Assembly: GCF_018882125.1 (NCBI RefSeq)
Contig: NZ_JACVOZ010000004.1
Coordinates: 124,001 to 188,000 of the forward strand
Source: Polynucleobacter sp. AP-Melu-500A-A1
GTDB taxonomy: Bacteria; Pseudomonadota; Gammaproteobacteria; Burkholderiales; Burkholderiaceae
DNA: 64,000 nucleotides
Direction of reading: 5' to 3'
In this document: piece after piece, positions 50,577 to 59,558 of the stretch
How the letters are laid out: each line of letters starts with the position of its first letter
Position numbering within the stretch: position 1 is the first letter of the stretch
Notes under the pieces: model-generated
Database searches by the model: none
Told to the model about the DNA's origin: nothing
What the model saw: only the letters and a program-made list of their open reading frames with translations
Made by a program: the position numbers and the translations under genes

Positions 50577-51701
50577 ATGAAAAAAATTGCTAGTCTCGTG
50601 CTTTCAGCTTCTCTTGTTCTTTCTTCTATGGGCAATGCTATCGCTTGTACTGCCCTTATGGTGACAGATGTCAGTGGAAAAGCCTATTACGGACGCACCA
50701 TGGAGCTGCCTTATACGCTTCCTATGCCATCTTCTTTAACCTATCTACCAGCGGCGACTAAAGTAGAGTCAGTTACATCCACTGGTACTAAAGGTATGAC
50801 TTTTAGTACTAAATATGCAATTTTAGCTATGACTGCCGCTATGGTTAACGGGGCAAAACTCCCGATAGTATTAGATGGGATGAACGATCAAGGCTTGAGT
50901 TTTTCAGCTAACGCAATGCTCCCATCATCTGCGCCACCTGTAGGAAATGATCCAGCAAAAATATTGTCTGCAAATGATTTCGGAACTTGGATTTTGGGAA
51001 ATCATAAAACAGTAGCTGAATTGAAGGCTTCAATGCTAAGTGATAACACTGAATTTTGGCTACCACCAACTGCATTTTTAGGTAATTTAGCAATGCCACT
51101 GCATTACGCCATTTTTGATAAAGCGGGTAATGGTCTTGTCATTGAATTTGTGAACAATAAAAAGAATGTCTATGACAACCCTGTTAATGTGATGACCAAT
51201 CTTCCTGAATTTCCTTGGCATCTCACGAATCTAAATAACTATACGCAAACTAATGTGAATAAGAACTCTGGGCAACTGGGCAAGCTCAAACTGCAAACTG
51301 CAGATGCTGGTATTGCATTGACAGCATTACCTTCTTCACAAACTGCTACAGGTCGTTTTGTAAAGGCAGCGTTTTACACAAACTATGTTCAAAAGGGTAA
51401 AACACCTGATGAAGCTATCAATTTATTGGCGCATATTATGAATAATTTTGATAGGCCTAATGATCTCACTGTAGACCCTGCTGGTTCTGTTGGTGACGGG
51501 GGAAAAGCTACCGCTACTTCCAGTGAAGTAACCCAATGGACAACGATGGGAGATCTTGCGGGTGGTAAGTTGTATGTTAGATCCATTAATGCGCTAAATT
51601 GGGCGGTGATTGATATGGCAAAACTCAAAAACATAACTCAAGTCAAATCTATTTCGACCTATCAAGTTGATAAGGTTGGTGCAGATGCTTTCCTTAATTA
51701 A
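50577..51701 (+). CDS. Exported choloylglycine hydrolase family (Ntn) amidase
   Basis: The 374-residue enzyme has a signal peptide ending at NAIA, which leaves Cys24 as the N-terminal residue of the mature protein (CTALMVT), the catalytic nucleophile of the choloylglycine hydrolase / penicillin V acylase family. Arg40 (YYGRTME) keeps the 16-residue spacing to the cysteine. The Asp that usually follows three residues later is Glu43. Asn208 in MTNLPEF fits the conserved oxyanion asparagine. Gram-negative relatives hydrolyse penicillin V, acyl-homoserine lactones or bile salts. It acts in the periplasm. It stands alone and is closed by the terminator at 51737. Confidence 0.88.
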   Translation: MKKIASLVLSASLVLSSMGNAIACTALMVTDVSGKAYYGRTMELPYTLPMPSSLTYLPAATKVESVTSTGTKGMTFSTKYAILAMTAAMVNGAKLPIVLDGMNDQGLSFSANAMLPSSAPPVGNDPAKILSANDFGTWILGNHKTVAELKASMLSDNTEFWLPPTAFLGNLAMPLHYAIFDKAGNGLVIEFVNNKKNVYDNPVNVMTNLPEFPWHLTNLNNYTQTNVNKNSGQLGKLKLQTADAGIALTALPSSQTATGRFVKAAFYTNYVQKGKTPDEAINLLAHIMNNFDRPNDLTVDPAGSVGDGGKATATSSEVTQWTTMGDLAGGKLYVRSINALNWAVIDMAKLKNITQVKSISTYQVDKVGADAFLN

Positions 51702-51736
51702 ATTTACCCAATCTAATCAATGGCCTTGAGTCGTCT

Positions 51737-51758
51737 AAACCACCTTCGGGTGGTTTTT
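51737..51758 (+). terminator. Rho-independent terminator after the Ntn hydrolase
   Basis: AAACCACC (51737-51744) and GGTGGTTT (51749-51756) form an eight-base-pair stem with a TTCG tetraloop, followed by a T run. It ends the Ntn hydrolase transcript 36 bases after the stop codon. Confidence 0.92.
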
Positions 51759-51795
51759 ACCATTATTAGGCCTGTAATATTTGGAAATATGACTG

Positions 51796-52596
51796 ATGCC
51801 TATCTGTAGATATTGCCTCTTCCTTGCTCTCATTGGTTTGCATTCAGCTGCAATGGCTCAAACAGTTGATAGCACTATGAGTGAGGCTGCTAAGGCCGGT
51901 CAAAGTATGCAAAATACTTTGTATCCACAGGTTGTTTTGCCACTCTCCTATAACTACAACCAAAAATTAGGTGCGAATAGCTTGTCTCAACAGGCTGAGT
52001 TTTCATTTACCCCCATCATTCCAGTTTCTCTTGGTGGGGATTTGCAGTTGATTGTTAATCCGATGTTCACCTTTAATCGAAATGGCAATGATCAGCAGGT
52101 GACCAACCAAGCTCAGCCCATGCAATTAGCTACTTTTTTTGCGCCAGTATTTGAAAAGTATTTTTATGCCGGTATTGGCCCATATATCCAACTTCCTGCA
52201 ACCAATGCCAATAATGGCTCTAAGCAAACTGGGCTTGGGGTCTCAGCTGGAGCATTCTTTACACCAGAACATTGGGTGATAGGTGCGGCAATGTTTAACT
52301 CATGGGGTGTAGGTGGCGATATGTCTGGCGGCTCAGGGAATATGCTCAATGCCCAGCCAAAAATTTCATATACCACCGATACAGCTTGGACTTATAGTTT
52401 TTCGAGTCAAATTACTTATAACAATATGGCCAAAGCCGTCACAAACCAGCTGACACTCAGTGGTGGCAAAACAATCAATTTTTTTGGATATCACGCAAAC
52501 ATTCAGGCTGGTCCAACCTATATGGTTACTACAACACCAACAAGCGCAAAAGGCTTTGGTGGGCTCCTGGCTTTAACGGTACTTCTCCCTAAGTAA
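51796..52596 (+). CDS. Putative outer-membrane beta-barrel protein
   Basis: The 266-residue protein has a signal peptide (MPICRYCLFLALIGLHSAAMA, cleaved before QTVDS). The mature chain shows amphipathic strands and regular turns, for example LPLSYNYNQKLGANSL, FSFTPIIPVSLGGDLQLIV and KYFYAGIGPYIQLP, with a hydrophobic C-terminal strand. That fits a periplasmic or outer-membrane barrel related to transporter-like proteins found next to efflux genes. I do not recognise a specific family. It lies between the Ntn hydrolase terminator and the cytochrome operon. Confidence 0.6.
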   Translation: MPICRYCLFLALIGLHSAAMAQTVDSTMSEAAKAGQSMQNTLYPQVVLPLSYNYNQKLGANSLSQQAEFSFTPIIPVSLGGDLQLIVNPMFTFNRNGNDQQVTNQAQPMQLATFFAPVFEKYFYAGIGPYIQLPATNANNGSKQTGLGVSAGAFFTPEHWVIGAAMFNSWGVGGDMSGGSGNMLNAQPKISYTTDTAWTYSFSSQITYNNMAKAVTNQLTLSGGKTINFFGYHANIQAGPTYMVTTTPTSAKGFGGLLALTVLLPK

Positions 52597-52713
52597 TGGG
52601 GGTGATCCTCTTAATGGCAATGTAATCCAAATGATATATAGTGAACTCTAGTAATAACTGCTTGCGGAATGTTGTCGTATTTCACATGCTGTTGAATACT
52701 TTAAATACTAAAT

Positions 52714-54156
52714 TTGTACATCTTGAAAACCTTTAAAACGCTTACTGTCCTACTGTTTGGCTCGCTTCTCTACTGTGTAAGTTTTCATGATGCAGAAGCA
52801 TTGCCAATGTTTTCTCGTCAAACTGGTCAAAATTGTGTCGCTTGTCATGCTGGTGGTCAATACCCTGAACTAACGCCTTATGGACGTTACTTTAAATTAA
52901 CGGCTTATACGCTGGGTGAGCGAAGCAATGTACCTGTTTCTATTCAGTTTGTGGGCGGCGCTGCTACGAGTACCAATGGAAACAATGGCACGGGTCAAGT
53001 GCACCAAAGCGGCAAGTTAGAGCCTAACTATCTTTTCTTGGATGTGGGTGGAAAGATCACCGATAACATTGGTGCATTTAGTCAGTGGTACTACGCCATT
53101 GATGAGCAAGTCAGTGGTAAGGGAAATATTCCCAATCAAAATCAGTTCGCAGCAGATATACAGGATTGGCGCTACGCAGATCACTATGTTGGAGCTAGTG
53201 TAGATGTCATCAAAGATTTTATTTGGGGGGCATCTCTCAATAACTACGCTGGCGCTACTGATGTCTGGAATTCATCTCCCATGTGGATGTATCCCTATAT
53301 GGGCTCTACCAGAAACTATTCCACCTATGGGCTACCATACAACACCAGGCTTTCTGCCTACTCTGTTCACAATCCAGGTTACGGTGTCTATGGCTATGTA
53401 AATAAGAATTTTTATGGAGAAGTGGATCTCTACCAGTCAGGTGGCTCGGGTGCACTCTCATGGATGACCTATCCCGCGTCTAATAGCAATCCTAATAGTG
53501 CTCCCGTCTACCTTCAAGGTGTCAATCCTTATTTCCGGTTTGCATATCAAAGTGATGAACATGAAGGACATAATTGGATGCTTGGCGTTTTAGGTGCCAA
53601 CATTAATCAATACTCCAGTTGTAATACCGTAGCTGATAGCAGTAGTTATAGAGGTGCTACACCTAGTTGTAGTGGTCCCGTGAATTCGCCTGCCCTAAGT
53701 GCAGGAACAGTGAAGTATCAAGATAGGGCGATTGATGGACAGTATCAATATTTAGTGGATCCTCATACAGTGACCGCGCAATTTCGCTACACAAAAGAAA
53801 ATATCTCCGACCCTACGGGCATTCTGTATAGCAACGCTACTAATAAAACCAATTCCTTTCTGTCCAAGGTTAGCTATGTCTATAACGCCACCTATGGAGC
53901 AGCTCTAGCATTTCAAAATATTACTGGAACGGCAGATGCGCATTATGGTACTAATGCGGTATCTGGAGCAGCCTTAAATCCAAACTCAACAGCCTGGATT
54001 CCATCCATTTGGTATCAGCCATTACAAAATTTGCGCATTACTTATCAGTACACTGCGTTTACCAAATATAACGGTGGAACAATTAATTACAACGGAGCCG
54101 GAACAAATGCGAGTGCAAATAATGCGAGCTGGCTCTATTTATGGTTGGCAATGTAA
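52714..54156 (+). CDS. Cyc2-like fused monohaem cytochrome and beta-barrel
   Basis: The 480-residue protein has a signal peptide (about 1-29), then the haem motif CVACH at residues 41-45 inside FSRQTGQNCVACHAGG and PELTPYGRYFKLTAY. This N-terminal cytochrome segment closely resembles Cyc2, the outer-membrane cytochrome-porin of iron-oxidising bacteria. The remaining 400 residues are rich in aromatic, Gly, Asn and Ser residues in strand-turn patterns typical of a porin barrel. Starts available are TTG 52714 or TTG 52723; neither has a clear ribosome site. It is followed by two cytochrome c genes. Similar fusions occur in organisms that do not oxidise iron, so the electron donor is open. Confidence 0.72.
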   Translation: MYILKTFKTLTVLLFGSLLYCVSFHDAEALPMFSRQTGQNCVACHAGGQYPELTPYGRYFKLTAYTLGERSNVPVSIQFVGGAATSTNGNNGTGQVHQSGKLEPNYLFLDVGGKITDNIGAFSQWYYAIDEQVSGKGNIPNQNQFAADIQDWRYADHYVGASVDVIKDFIWGASLNNYAGATDVWNSSPMWMYPYMGSTRNYSTYGLPYNTRLSAYSVHNPGYGVYGYVNKNFYGEVDLYQSGGSGALSWMTYPASNSNPNSAPVYLQGVNPYFRFAYQSDEHEGHNWMLGVLGANINQYSSCNTVADSSSYRGATPSCSGPVNSPALSAGTVKYQDRAIDGQYQYLVDPHTVTAQFRYTKENISDPTGILYSNATNKTNSFLSKVSYVYNATYGAALAFQNITGTADAHYGTNAVSGAALNPNSTAWIPSIWYQPLQNLRITYQYTAFTKYNGGTINYNGAGTNASANNASWLYLWLAM

Positions 54157-54917
54157 TGAAGACAATTTCCAAGACCATGAATTTCTCTAGAGTCATCTCC
54201 CTAGCCATTCTTCTGCCGGTAGTCATCTTGGCAGGTTGCACCTATTTCAATAACATTCCTCCCGTGACTACCCTAGAAAATCCAACCAGGAGCAGAACGC
54301 TTGGTGATTATGAGGTTGCAGGTAATGTACTAGCAGTGCAAGTATGTGCAGCTTGTCATGGTGTTAATGGGCAATCACAATCACCAATGGTTCCTAATCT
54401 TGCTGGTCAGCAAAAGGATTATCTAGTAAATCAGCTGCAGGATTACCGTGATCAGACTAGGAGTAATAAATATGGTGTGCAGTTTATGTGGGGTATGGCT
54501 CGCTCATTAACGAATAAACAAATCCAAGGATTGGCAGATTATTTTTCTAAGCTCCCCCCTAAACAAGCTGCAACTCATACTGGAGATGCTTCTATATTAG
54601 CGCGTGGCAAAGAAATTTTCGAGAATGGAATTCCTGCGCAAGGCGTTGTTCAATGCAATTCTTGTCATGGCCCCAAAGGGGAGGGTATGGCAACTTTCCC
54701 GAGAATTGCTGGTCAGCATGCTTATTATTTAATTCAACAGCTTAATGTTTGGAAGGAGCCAGCCCATAAGGAATTTATGGAAGTTGGTGGCAATACTTGG
54801 GCGCCTCGAACCATTACCTTTGCTCGGCCACATGGTGAATTAATGGTGAATGAAGAGAGAAATCTCTCCGAAGCAGATGCCCAGGCTGTCGCTATTTATC
54901 TAAGTACTCTTAAATAG
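54156..54917 (+). CDS. Dihaem c-type cytochrome lipoprotein
   Basis: The 253-residue protein starts at ATG 54156, overlapping the previous stop by one base (TAATG). The signal has a lipobox LAGC (Cys28), so it is a lipoprotein, probably at the membrane facing the periplasm. Two haem motifs, VCAACHGVNG and QCNSCHGPKG, each head a cytochrome domain of the c4/c553 type, about 100 residues apart. It is between the Cyc2-like protein and the trihaem cytochrome and can carry electrons between them. Confidence 0.88.
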   Translation: MKTISKTMNFSRVISLAILLPVVILAGCTYFNNIPPVTTLENPTRSRTLGDYEVAGNVLAVQVCAACHGVNGQSQSPMVPNLAGQQKDYLVNQLQDYRDQTRSNKYGVQFMWGMARSLTNKQIQGLADYFSKLPPKQAATHTGDASILARGKEIFENGIPAQGVVQCNSCHGPKGEGMATFPRIAGQHAYYLIQQLNVWKEPAHKEFMEVGGNTWAPRTITFARPHGELMVNEERNLSEADAQAVAIYLSTLK

Positions 54918-54994
54918 CTTAAATGGAAAGAGTTATTCATAAAACTCAGTTAAGATATTTCGTAATTCATTTTTGGATAAAGAATAATCAAATC

Positions 54995-56209
54995 ATGAGA
55001 AATTTTTCAGTGCCCCCACTTTTATTGTCATTGATTTTCTGTTTGACGGGGTTATTACCTCTAATTGCAAAAGCAGAAACTTCCGCTCAGGCAGGGCAAT
55101 ATTTAGCTAATGCAGGTGATTGCACTTCTTGCCATACTGCACCTGGAGGAAAGCCTTTTGCTGGTGGACTCAAAATGGCAAATCAGTTTGGGTATTTGCT
55201 AACACCCAATATCACTCCGGATAACGCAACTGGTATTGGTAGATATAGCAAAGATGATTTTTATCGCGTTCTCCATAACGGAGTAAATAAAAAAGACCAA
55301 GATCTTTATCCTTTCATGCCCTATGTTGCCTATACCAAAGTAACCAGAGAAGACTCGGATAAGATTTACGATTATTTGAGAACAGTACAGCCTGTTTCAA
55401 ATCCAATTGAAGTGAATCATTTGGATTTCCCTTTTAATATTCGTAGCAGCATGATTGTGTGGCGGGAATTGTTCTTCAAGGTAGGCTCGTATAAACCAGA
55501 CCCTACTAAATCCAATGTTTGGAATCGTGGTGCTTATTTAGTAGAAGGTCTTGGACACTGTAGCTCGTGCCATTCCCCTCGTAACTTAATGGGAGCAATT
55601 GAAAATTCCAAAGCCTACACAGGTTCAGTAATTGATGGCTGGTATGCCCTCAATCTCACCTCAAATCCACTGACAGGCCTTGGTAAGTGGTCGGCGGAAG
55701 ATATTGCGAAATATCTGAAAACAGGTTCCTACGAGGGCAAAACAACAGTACTAGGTCCCATGGAGGAAGTGGTGCATAACAGTACTCGAAAACTGACCGA
55801 TGCGGATTTATTGGCAATGAGTACTTATCTTAAATCTATACCGGCCAACTCAAGCTTATCGGAAAATCGTCAAAAAGTAGATGCTACCTATCTTGTAGGC
55901 AGCAAATTGTATATTGATAACTGTAGTGGTTGTCATCAGTCCTCGGGCAGAGGTATTAAGGGAATGATTCCACCTTTAGCAGGCAATCCAGTGGTGATGG
56001 CGGCAGAGCCCAACAATATTATTAAAGTCATGATTCGTGGTATTCATCGGCGTGATGGATATTTGGTGATGCCAGAATTTGCCTCTAGATTAAATGATCA
56101 GGAGATTCTGGAAATTGCCAATTACATCAGATCGAGCTGGGGAAATGCTGCTAACCCGAATGCCACTAAATCCTTAGTAGAGAAAATTAGAGCTAATCCA
56201 GGGCTCTAA
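54995..56209 (+). CDS. Trihaem c-type cytochrome (alcohol/gluconate dehydrogenase cytochrome-subunit type)
   Basis: The 404-residue protein starts at ATG 54995 before a signal peptide (1-28, ending IAKAE); the open frame begins further upstream at 54923. Three haem motifs follow at near-regular distance: DCTSCHTAPGG (Cys43), HCSSCHSPRN and NCSGCHQSSG. The arrangement matches the cytochrome subunit of membrane-bound alcohol, gluconate and sorbitol dehydrogenases. No quinoprotein or flavoprotein dehydrogenase subunit lies next to it, so it may receive electrons from the Cyc2-like or dihaem cytochromes instead. It ends the cytochrome operon. Confidence 0.88.
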   Translation: MRNFSVPPLLLSLIFCLTGLLPLIAKAETSAQAGQYLANAGDCTSCHTAPGGKPFAGGLKMANQFGYLLTPNITPDNATGIGRYSKDDFYRVLHNGVNKKDQDLYPFMPYVAYTKVTREDSDKIYDYLRTVQPVSNPIEVNHLDFPFNIRSSMIVWRELFFKVGSYKPDPTKSNVWNRGAYLVEGLGHCSSCHSPRNLMGAIENSKAYTGSVIDGWYALNLTSNPLTGLGKWSAEDIAKYLKTGSYEGKTTVLGPMEEVVHNSTRKLTDADLLAMSTYLKSIPANSSLSENRQKVDATYLVGSKLYIDNCSGCHQSSGRGIKGMIPPLAGNPVVMAAEPNNIIKVMIRGIHRRDGYLVMPEFASRLNDQEILEIANYIRSSWGNAANPNATKSLVEKIRANPGL

Positions 56210-56373
56210 ATAAAACGCATGACGATTATCTGAGGCATTAGCCTCCTGATTAAAAAGCCCTCTAAGCCTGCTCCAGAGTCTTGATAGGCTTAGATTGGCT
56301 GCGCTAAAACGCGAATTTCTAGTGAATTCTCATGTGACACATATTCGTCACATTTGATTGCCATATTGCTAGA
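56210..56373 (+). promoter_or_regulatory. Control region of the phosphonate operon with inverted repeat
   Basis: A perfect seven-base inverted repeat, ATGTGAC-N8-GTCACAT (56332-56353), lies 20 bases before the first gene of the phosphonate operon and is a candidate operator. Upstream, GAGGC-ATTA-GCCTC (56232-56245) and TAAGCCT...AGGCTTA are small hairpins that may end the cytochrome transcript, but neither has a T run. Confidence 0.4.
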
Positions 56374-56928
56374 ATGGAAACTTTTATTCTCATTATTGCT
56401 GGGATTTATCAAGAAAAAGGCGATCTTCACTACGATGGTGAGGATGTTTCTCAACTAGCTCATGCCTGGCAGTGTGGACAATTGGCAAAAATAAATGGCG
56501 CAAGCCCTCAATTGCAGTTGGCAGCTTGGTTGCATGACATCGGCCATCTCTTATCAAAAAAAGAAGGTACTCCAACTATCGATGCTTACGATGATCATCA
56601 TGAGCAAACTGGGGGTAATTATCTGGCGAAGATTTTTTCTAGTGATGTTGCCCAGCCAGTACTGATGCATGTTTTAGCCAAACGATATTTAGTAACAACC
56701 GACCCTGATTACCGCGGAGTTTTATCGCAAGACTCCATCAGAAGCTTAAAACTTCAAGGCGGTGAAATGAATATTCTTGAGTGTGAAGAATTTATAGCTC
56801 ACCCTTACGCGAGAGATGCAATCTCATTAAGAAAATGGGATGAATTGGGTAAAAATCCAAATTGGGAAATGCCCGCAAAAGTAAATGCGATAGCAGAGTT
56901 ATGTAATTTAGCTGAAAGTTGTTTATGA
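56374..56928 (+). CDS. PhnZ-like HD-domain protein of phosphonate metabolism
   Basis: The 184-residue protein belongs to the phosphonate-operon HD family (the TIGR03276 type) related to PhnZ, a mixed-valence di-iron oxygenase that cleaves 2-amino-1-hydroxyethylphosphonate to glycine and phosphate. Tyr20 and Glu23 (HYDGEDV), His30, the HD pair His54/Asp55 (AWLHDIGHL), His75/76 (YDDHHEQ) and His99 (MHVLAKRYL) match the conserved metal and substrate residues of PhnZ. No PhnY, which makes the PhnZ substrate, is in the window. Its stop overlaps the phnC start (ATGA). It is the first gene of the operon. Confidence 0.8.
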   Translation: METFILIIAGIYQEKGDLHYDGEDVSQLAHAWQCGQLAKINGASPQLQLAAWLHDIGHLLSKKEGTPTIDAYDDHHEQTGGNYLAKIFSSDVAQPVLMHVLAKRYLVTTDPDYRGVLSQDSIRSLKLQGGEMNILECEEFIAHPYARDAISLRKWDELGKNPNWEMPAKVNAIAELCNLAESCL

Positions 56929-57773
56929 AAAATATACTTTCAGTAAATGATGCCAATAAAACTTTTTTCTCGAATGGTAAGAAAACGCGAGCTCTTTCGA
57001 ATGTTTCAATGAATATTACTGCGGGTGAGCGGGTTGCATTGATCGGTGCATCCGGCTCTGGAAAATCAACGCTGATTCGAGCTATTTGTGGCCTAGAGGT
57101 TCTCGATAAAGATGGTGGAGCAATATCTATTAATCATCAGGAAATTCAGTCTCACGGGAACCTATCTAAAAACGTACGTCAAATTAGAAATGAAATTGGA
57201 GTCATATTCCAGCAATTTAATTTGGTGAATCAATTAGACGTGATGACGAATGTCTTGATTGGTATTTGCCCTCAAAAGAATCTTTTTGAGATTATTTTAA
57301 GACGTTTCTCTTTAGAGGATAAGGCAAGAGCCTTGGACGCACTTGATAAAGTCGGCTTAGCCCAATTTGCTTATCAAAGATCGTCTACCTTGTCTGGTGG
57401 CCAGCAGCAGCGAGTAGCCATTGCAAGAGCATTGATCAAGGGCGCTAAAGTTTTGTTGGCAGATGAGCCGGTAGCGTCTTTGGATCCAGAGTCCTCTCGA
57501 AAGGTGATGGAGACTATGGTGAGCTTAACTGAAAAATTAGACCTCACCTTTGTTACCAGCTTGCATCAGATTCCCATTGCTAAAAAATATTGTGAGAGGA
57601 CTATTGCCTTAAATAATGGCTCAGTAGTTTTTGATGGCCTCACTCAAGATTTGAATGCTTCCATATTGGCAAGCTTATATGGTTCCAACTTAGGCGATCT
57701 AGTGATGGATGATGATTTGAATTATCTACAAGATACCAGTATTTCTGAGTCAAAGCTGACATTAGTTCAATAA
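56925..57773 (+). CDS. phnC: Phosphonate ABC transporter ATP-binding protein
   Basis: The 282-residue ABC ATPase has Walker A GASGSGKST, signature LSGGQQQRVAIARA, Walker B LLADEPVASLDPESS and a switch histidine in TSLHQIPIAKKYC. QFNLVNQLDV and ADEPVASLDP are typical of the PhnC branch. ATG 56925 overlaps the preceding stop (ATGA) and gives the normal N-terminus; TTG 56919 is less likely. It energises uptake of a phosphonate with PhnD and PhnE downstream. Confidence 0.95.
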   Translation: MKNILSVNDANKTFFSNGKKTRALSNVSMNITAGERVALIGASGSGKSTLIRAICGLEVLDKDGGAISINHQEIQSHGNLSKNVRQIRNEIGVIFQQFNLVNQLDVMTNVLIGICPQKNLFEIILRRFSLEDKARALDALDKVGLAQFAYQRSSTLSGGQQQRVAIARALIKGAKVLLADEPVASLDPESSRKVMETMVSLTEKLDLTFVTSLHQIPIAKKYCERTIALNNGSVVFDGLTQDLNASILASLYGSNLGDLVMDDDLNYLQDTSISESKLTLVQ

Positions 57774-57798
57774 GTTTTAATTTTTTTAGGAGATATAC

Positions 57799-58746
57799 AT
57801 GAAATTAAGCAAAATCCTTTTAACTTGTTTTATTGCTTTGTCTGCACTCACGGTGCAAGCAAAAGAAATTAGTTTTGGAATCATTTCAACTGATTCTGCA
57901 TCGGCACAGAGGGATCGATGGGAACCATTCTTTCGCGATATGGAGAAGCAGACTGGCTTAACGGTTAAATCATTCTATGCTCCAGACTATGCCGGAGTGA
58001 TTGAAGCAATGCGCTTTAATAAGGTTCAGGTAGCGTGGTTTGGAAACAAGGCTGCAATGGAGGCAGTTGATCGTGCAAATGGAGAAGTCTTCGCCCAAGT
58101 GATTTATGCAGATGGTGCATTGGGATATACATCCTATTTAATCACTCAAAAAGATTCGCCATATAACAATGTGGATGATGTGATTAAAAATGGTAAGAGC
58201 ATCAATTTTGGTATTGGTGATCCCAATTCAACTTCTGGATTTTTAGTGCCGACCTACTACATCTTTGCCAAGCGCAATATAGAGGCAAGAGATACTTTTA
58301 AAACTGTGAGAAATGCGAGCCATGGGGCTAATCTTCAAGCTATTCTTGCAAAGCAACTGGATGTGGCAACTAATAACTCTGAAGAAATAGATCGTTTAAC
58401 TGCCACCAAACCAGAAGCCGCTCAAGATATTAAGATCATTTGGAAGAGCCCATTAATTCCAAGCGATCCTTTTGTATGGCGTAATGATTTAGATAAAGAT
58501 ACAAAAGAGAAATTGAAGAAGTTTGTATATAACTACGCTAAAACCAATCCTGAGGAAAAAGCCGTACTCAAGAATATATACAACTATGGAGAATTTAAAC
58601 CTTCAACAAATGCCCAACTAAATCCGATTCGTCAATTAGAGCTGTTTAAAGACCTACGTAAGGTCGAGTCAGACACCACGATTAGTGATGCTGAAAAAGC
58701 CAAAAAAGTTGCTGAACTCAATGAGGCCTTGGCTAAGATCAAATGA
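57799..58746 (+). CDS. phnD: Phosphonate ABC transporter periplasmic-binding protein
   Basis: The 315-residue protein has a signal peptide ending VQA before KEISFG, then the PhnD pattern [41 protein letters not shown] and [18 protein letters not shown]. PhnD receptors bind 2-aminoethylphosphonate and related phosphonates with high affinity. AGGAGATATAC precedes ATG 57799. The tail overlaps phnE. Specificity among phosphonates cannot be read from the sequence, but the downstream catabolic genes point to aminoethylphosphonate-type compounds. Confidence 0.94.
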   Translation: MKLSKILLTCFIALSALTVQAKEISFGIISTDSASAQRDRWEPFFRDMEKQTGLTVKSFYAPDYAGVIEAMRFNKVQVAWFGNKAAMEAVDRANGEVFAQVIYADGALGYTSYLITQKDSPYNNVDDVIKNGKSINFGIGDPNSTSGFLVPTYYIFAKRNIEARDTFKTVRNASHGANLQAILAKQLDVATNNSEEIDRLTATKPEAAQDIKIIWKSPLIPSDPFVWRNDLDKDTKEKLKKFVYNYAKTNPEEKAVLKNIYNYGEFKPSTNAQLNPIRQLELFKDLRKVESDTTISDAEKAKKVAELNEALAKIK

Positions 58747-59555
58747 GCGAGTTTGTTTCAGGACTCTCATTAGATCGAGTTAAAGCAAGGGCTTATGAGG
58801 AGAGACATGGCCTATCCTATTACATAGGGTGGGCTATATTCTTTTTGGTGCTGTCGTGGGCTTGGCAGGGTGCAGAAATGCGCCCCTTGGATCTTATTAA
58901 AGATTCAGGAAATATGAGTAAATATGCTGCTGATTTTTTCCCACCGAGTTTTAAGGACTGGAAGCTGTATGTGGCTGAAATGCTGGTTACTGTACAGATT
59001 GCCATTTGGGGAACTTTGCTAGCAATTATTGCAGCAGTTCCTTTGGGTTTATTAAGCGCATCAAATGTAGTTAGTCCTTGGATATATCAGCCAGTTCGCC
59101 GCTTGATGGATGCTTTACGTGCCATCAATGAAATGGTGTTTGCGATGTTATTTATTGTGGCAGTCGGTTTGGGTCCTTTTGCAGGAGTGCTGGCATTATT
59201 TGTTCATACCACTGGAACCTTGGCAAAATTATTTTCCGAGGCAGTCGAGGCTGTAGATCCTAGACCTATTGAGGGAATTAGGGCGACTGGCGCTCATCCT
59301 ATGGCTGAAATTGTGTATGGAATTTTGCCTCAAGTCATGCCGCTGTGGGTTTCCTATTCCTTGTATCGCTTTGAGTCAAATGTTCGATCTGCATCCGTGG
59401 TAGGAATGGTGGGTGCAGGTGGCATCGGTGTGATTTTGTATGAGGTGATCAGAGGATTTCAATACCAACAAACTTGTGCGGTTCTAATTATTTTAATTGC
59501 TACGGTAACGATCATTGATTTGATATCTTCCTATCTCAGGAAGCTTGCAATTTAA
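58743..59555 (+). CDS. phnE: Phosphonate ABC transporter permease
   Basis: The 270-residue inner-membrane protein has about six helices and the PhnE pattern, with the EAA loop in [19 protein letters not shown]. The block [20 protein letters not shown] is typical. ATG 58743 overlaps the phnD stop by four bases. A single PhnE is present, rather than two permeases, which is normal for many phosphonate importers. It completes the PhnCDE importer, which delivers substrate to the enzymes encoded next. Confidence 0.94.
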   Translation: MSEFVSGLSLDRVKARAYEERHGLSYYIGWAIFFLVLSWAWQGAEMRPLDLIKDSGNMSKYAADFFPPSFKDWKLYVAEMLVTVQIAIWGTLLAIIAAVPLGLLSASNVVSPWIYQPVRRLMDALRAINEMVFAMLFIVAVGLGPFAGVLALFVHTTGTLAKLFSEAVEAVDPRPIEGIRATGAHPMAEIVYGILPQVMPLWVSYSLYRFESNVRSASVVGMVGAGGIGVILYEVIRGFQYQQTCAVLIILIATVTIIDLISSYLRKLAI

Positions 59556-59558
59556 ATA

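Noticed and set aside
52714-54156. MtrB/PioB-type porin without haem
   Set aside because: A clear CxxCH with the surrounding RQTGQNC and FKL residues is fused to the barrel, which MtrB lacks.
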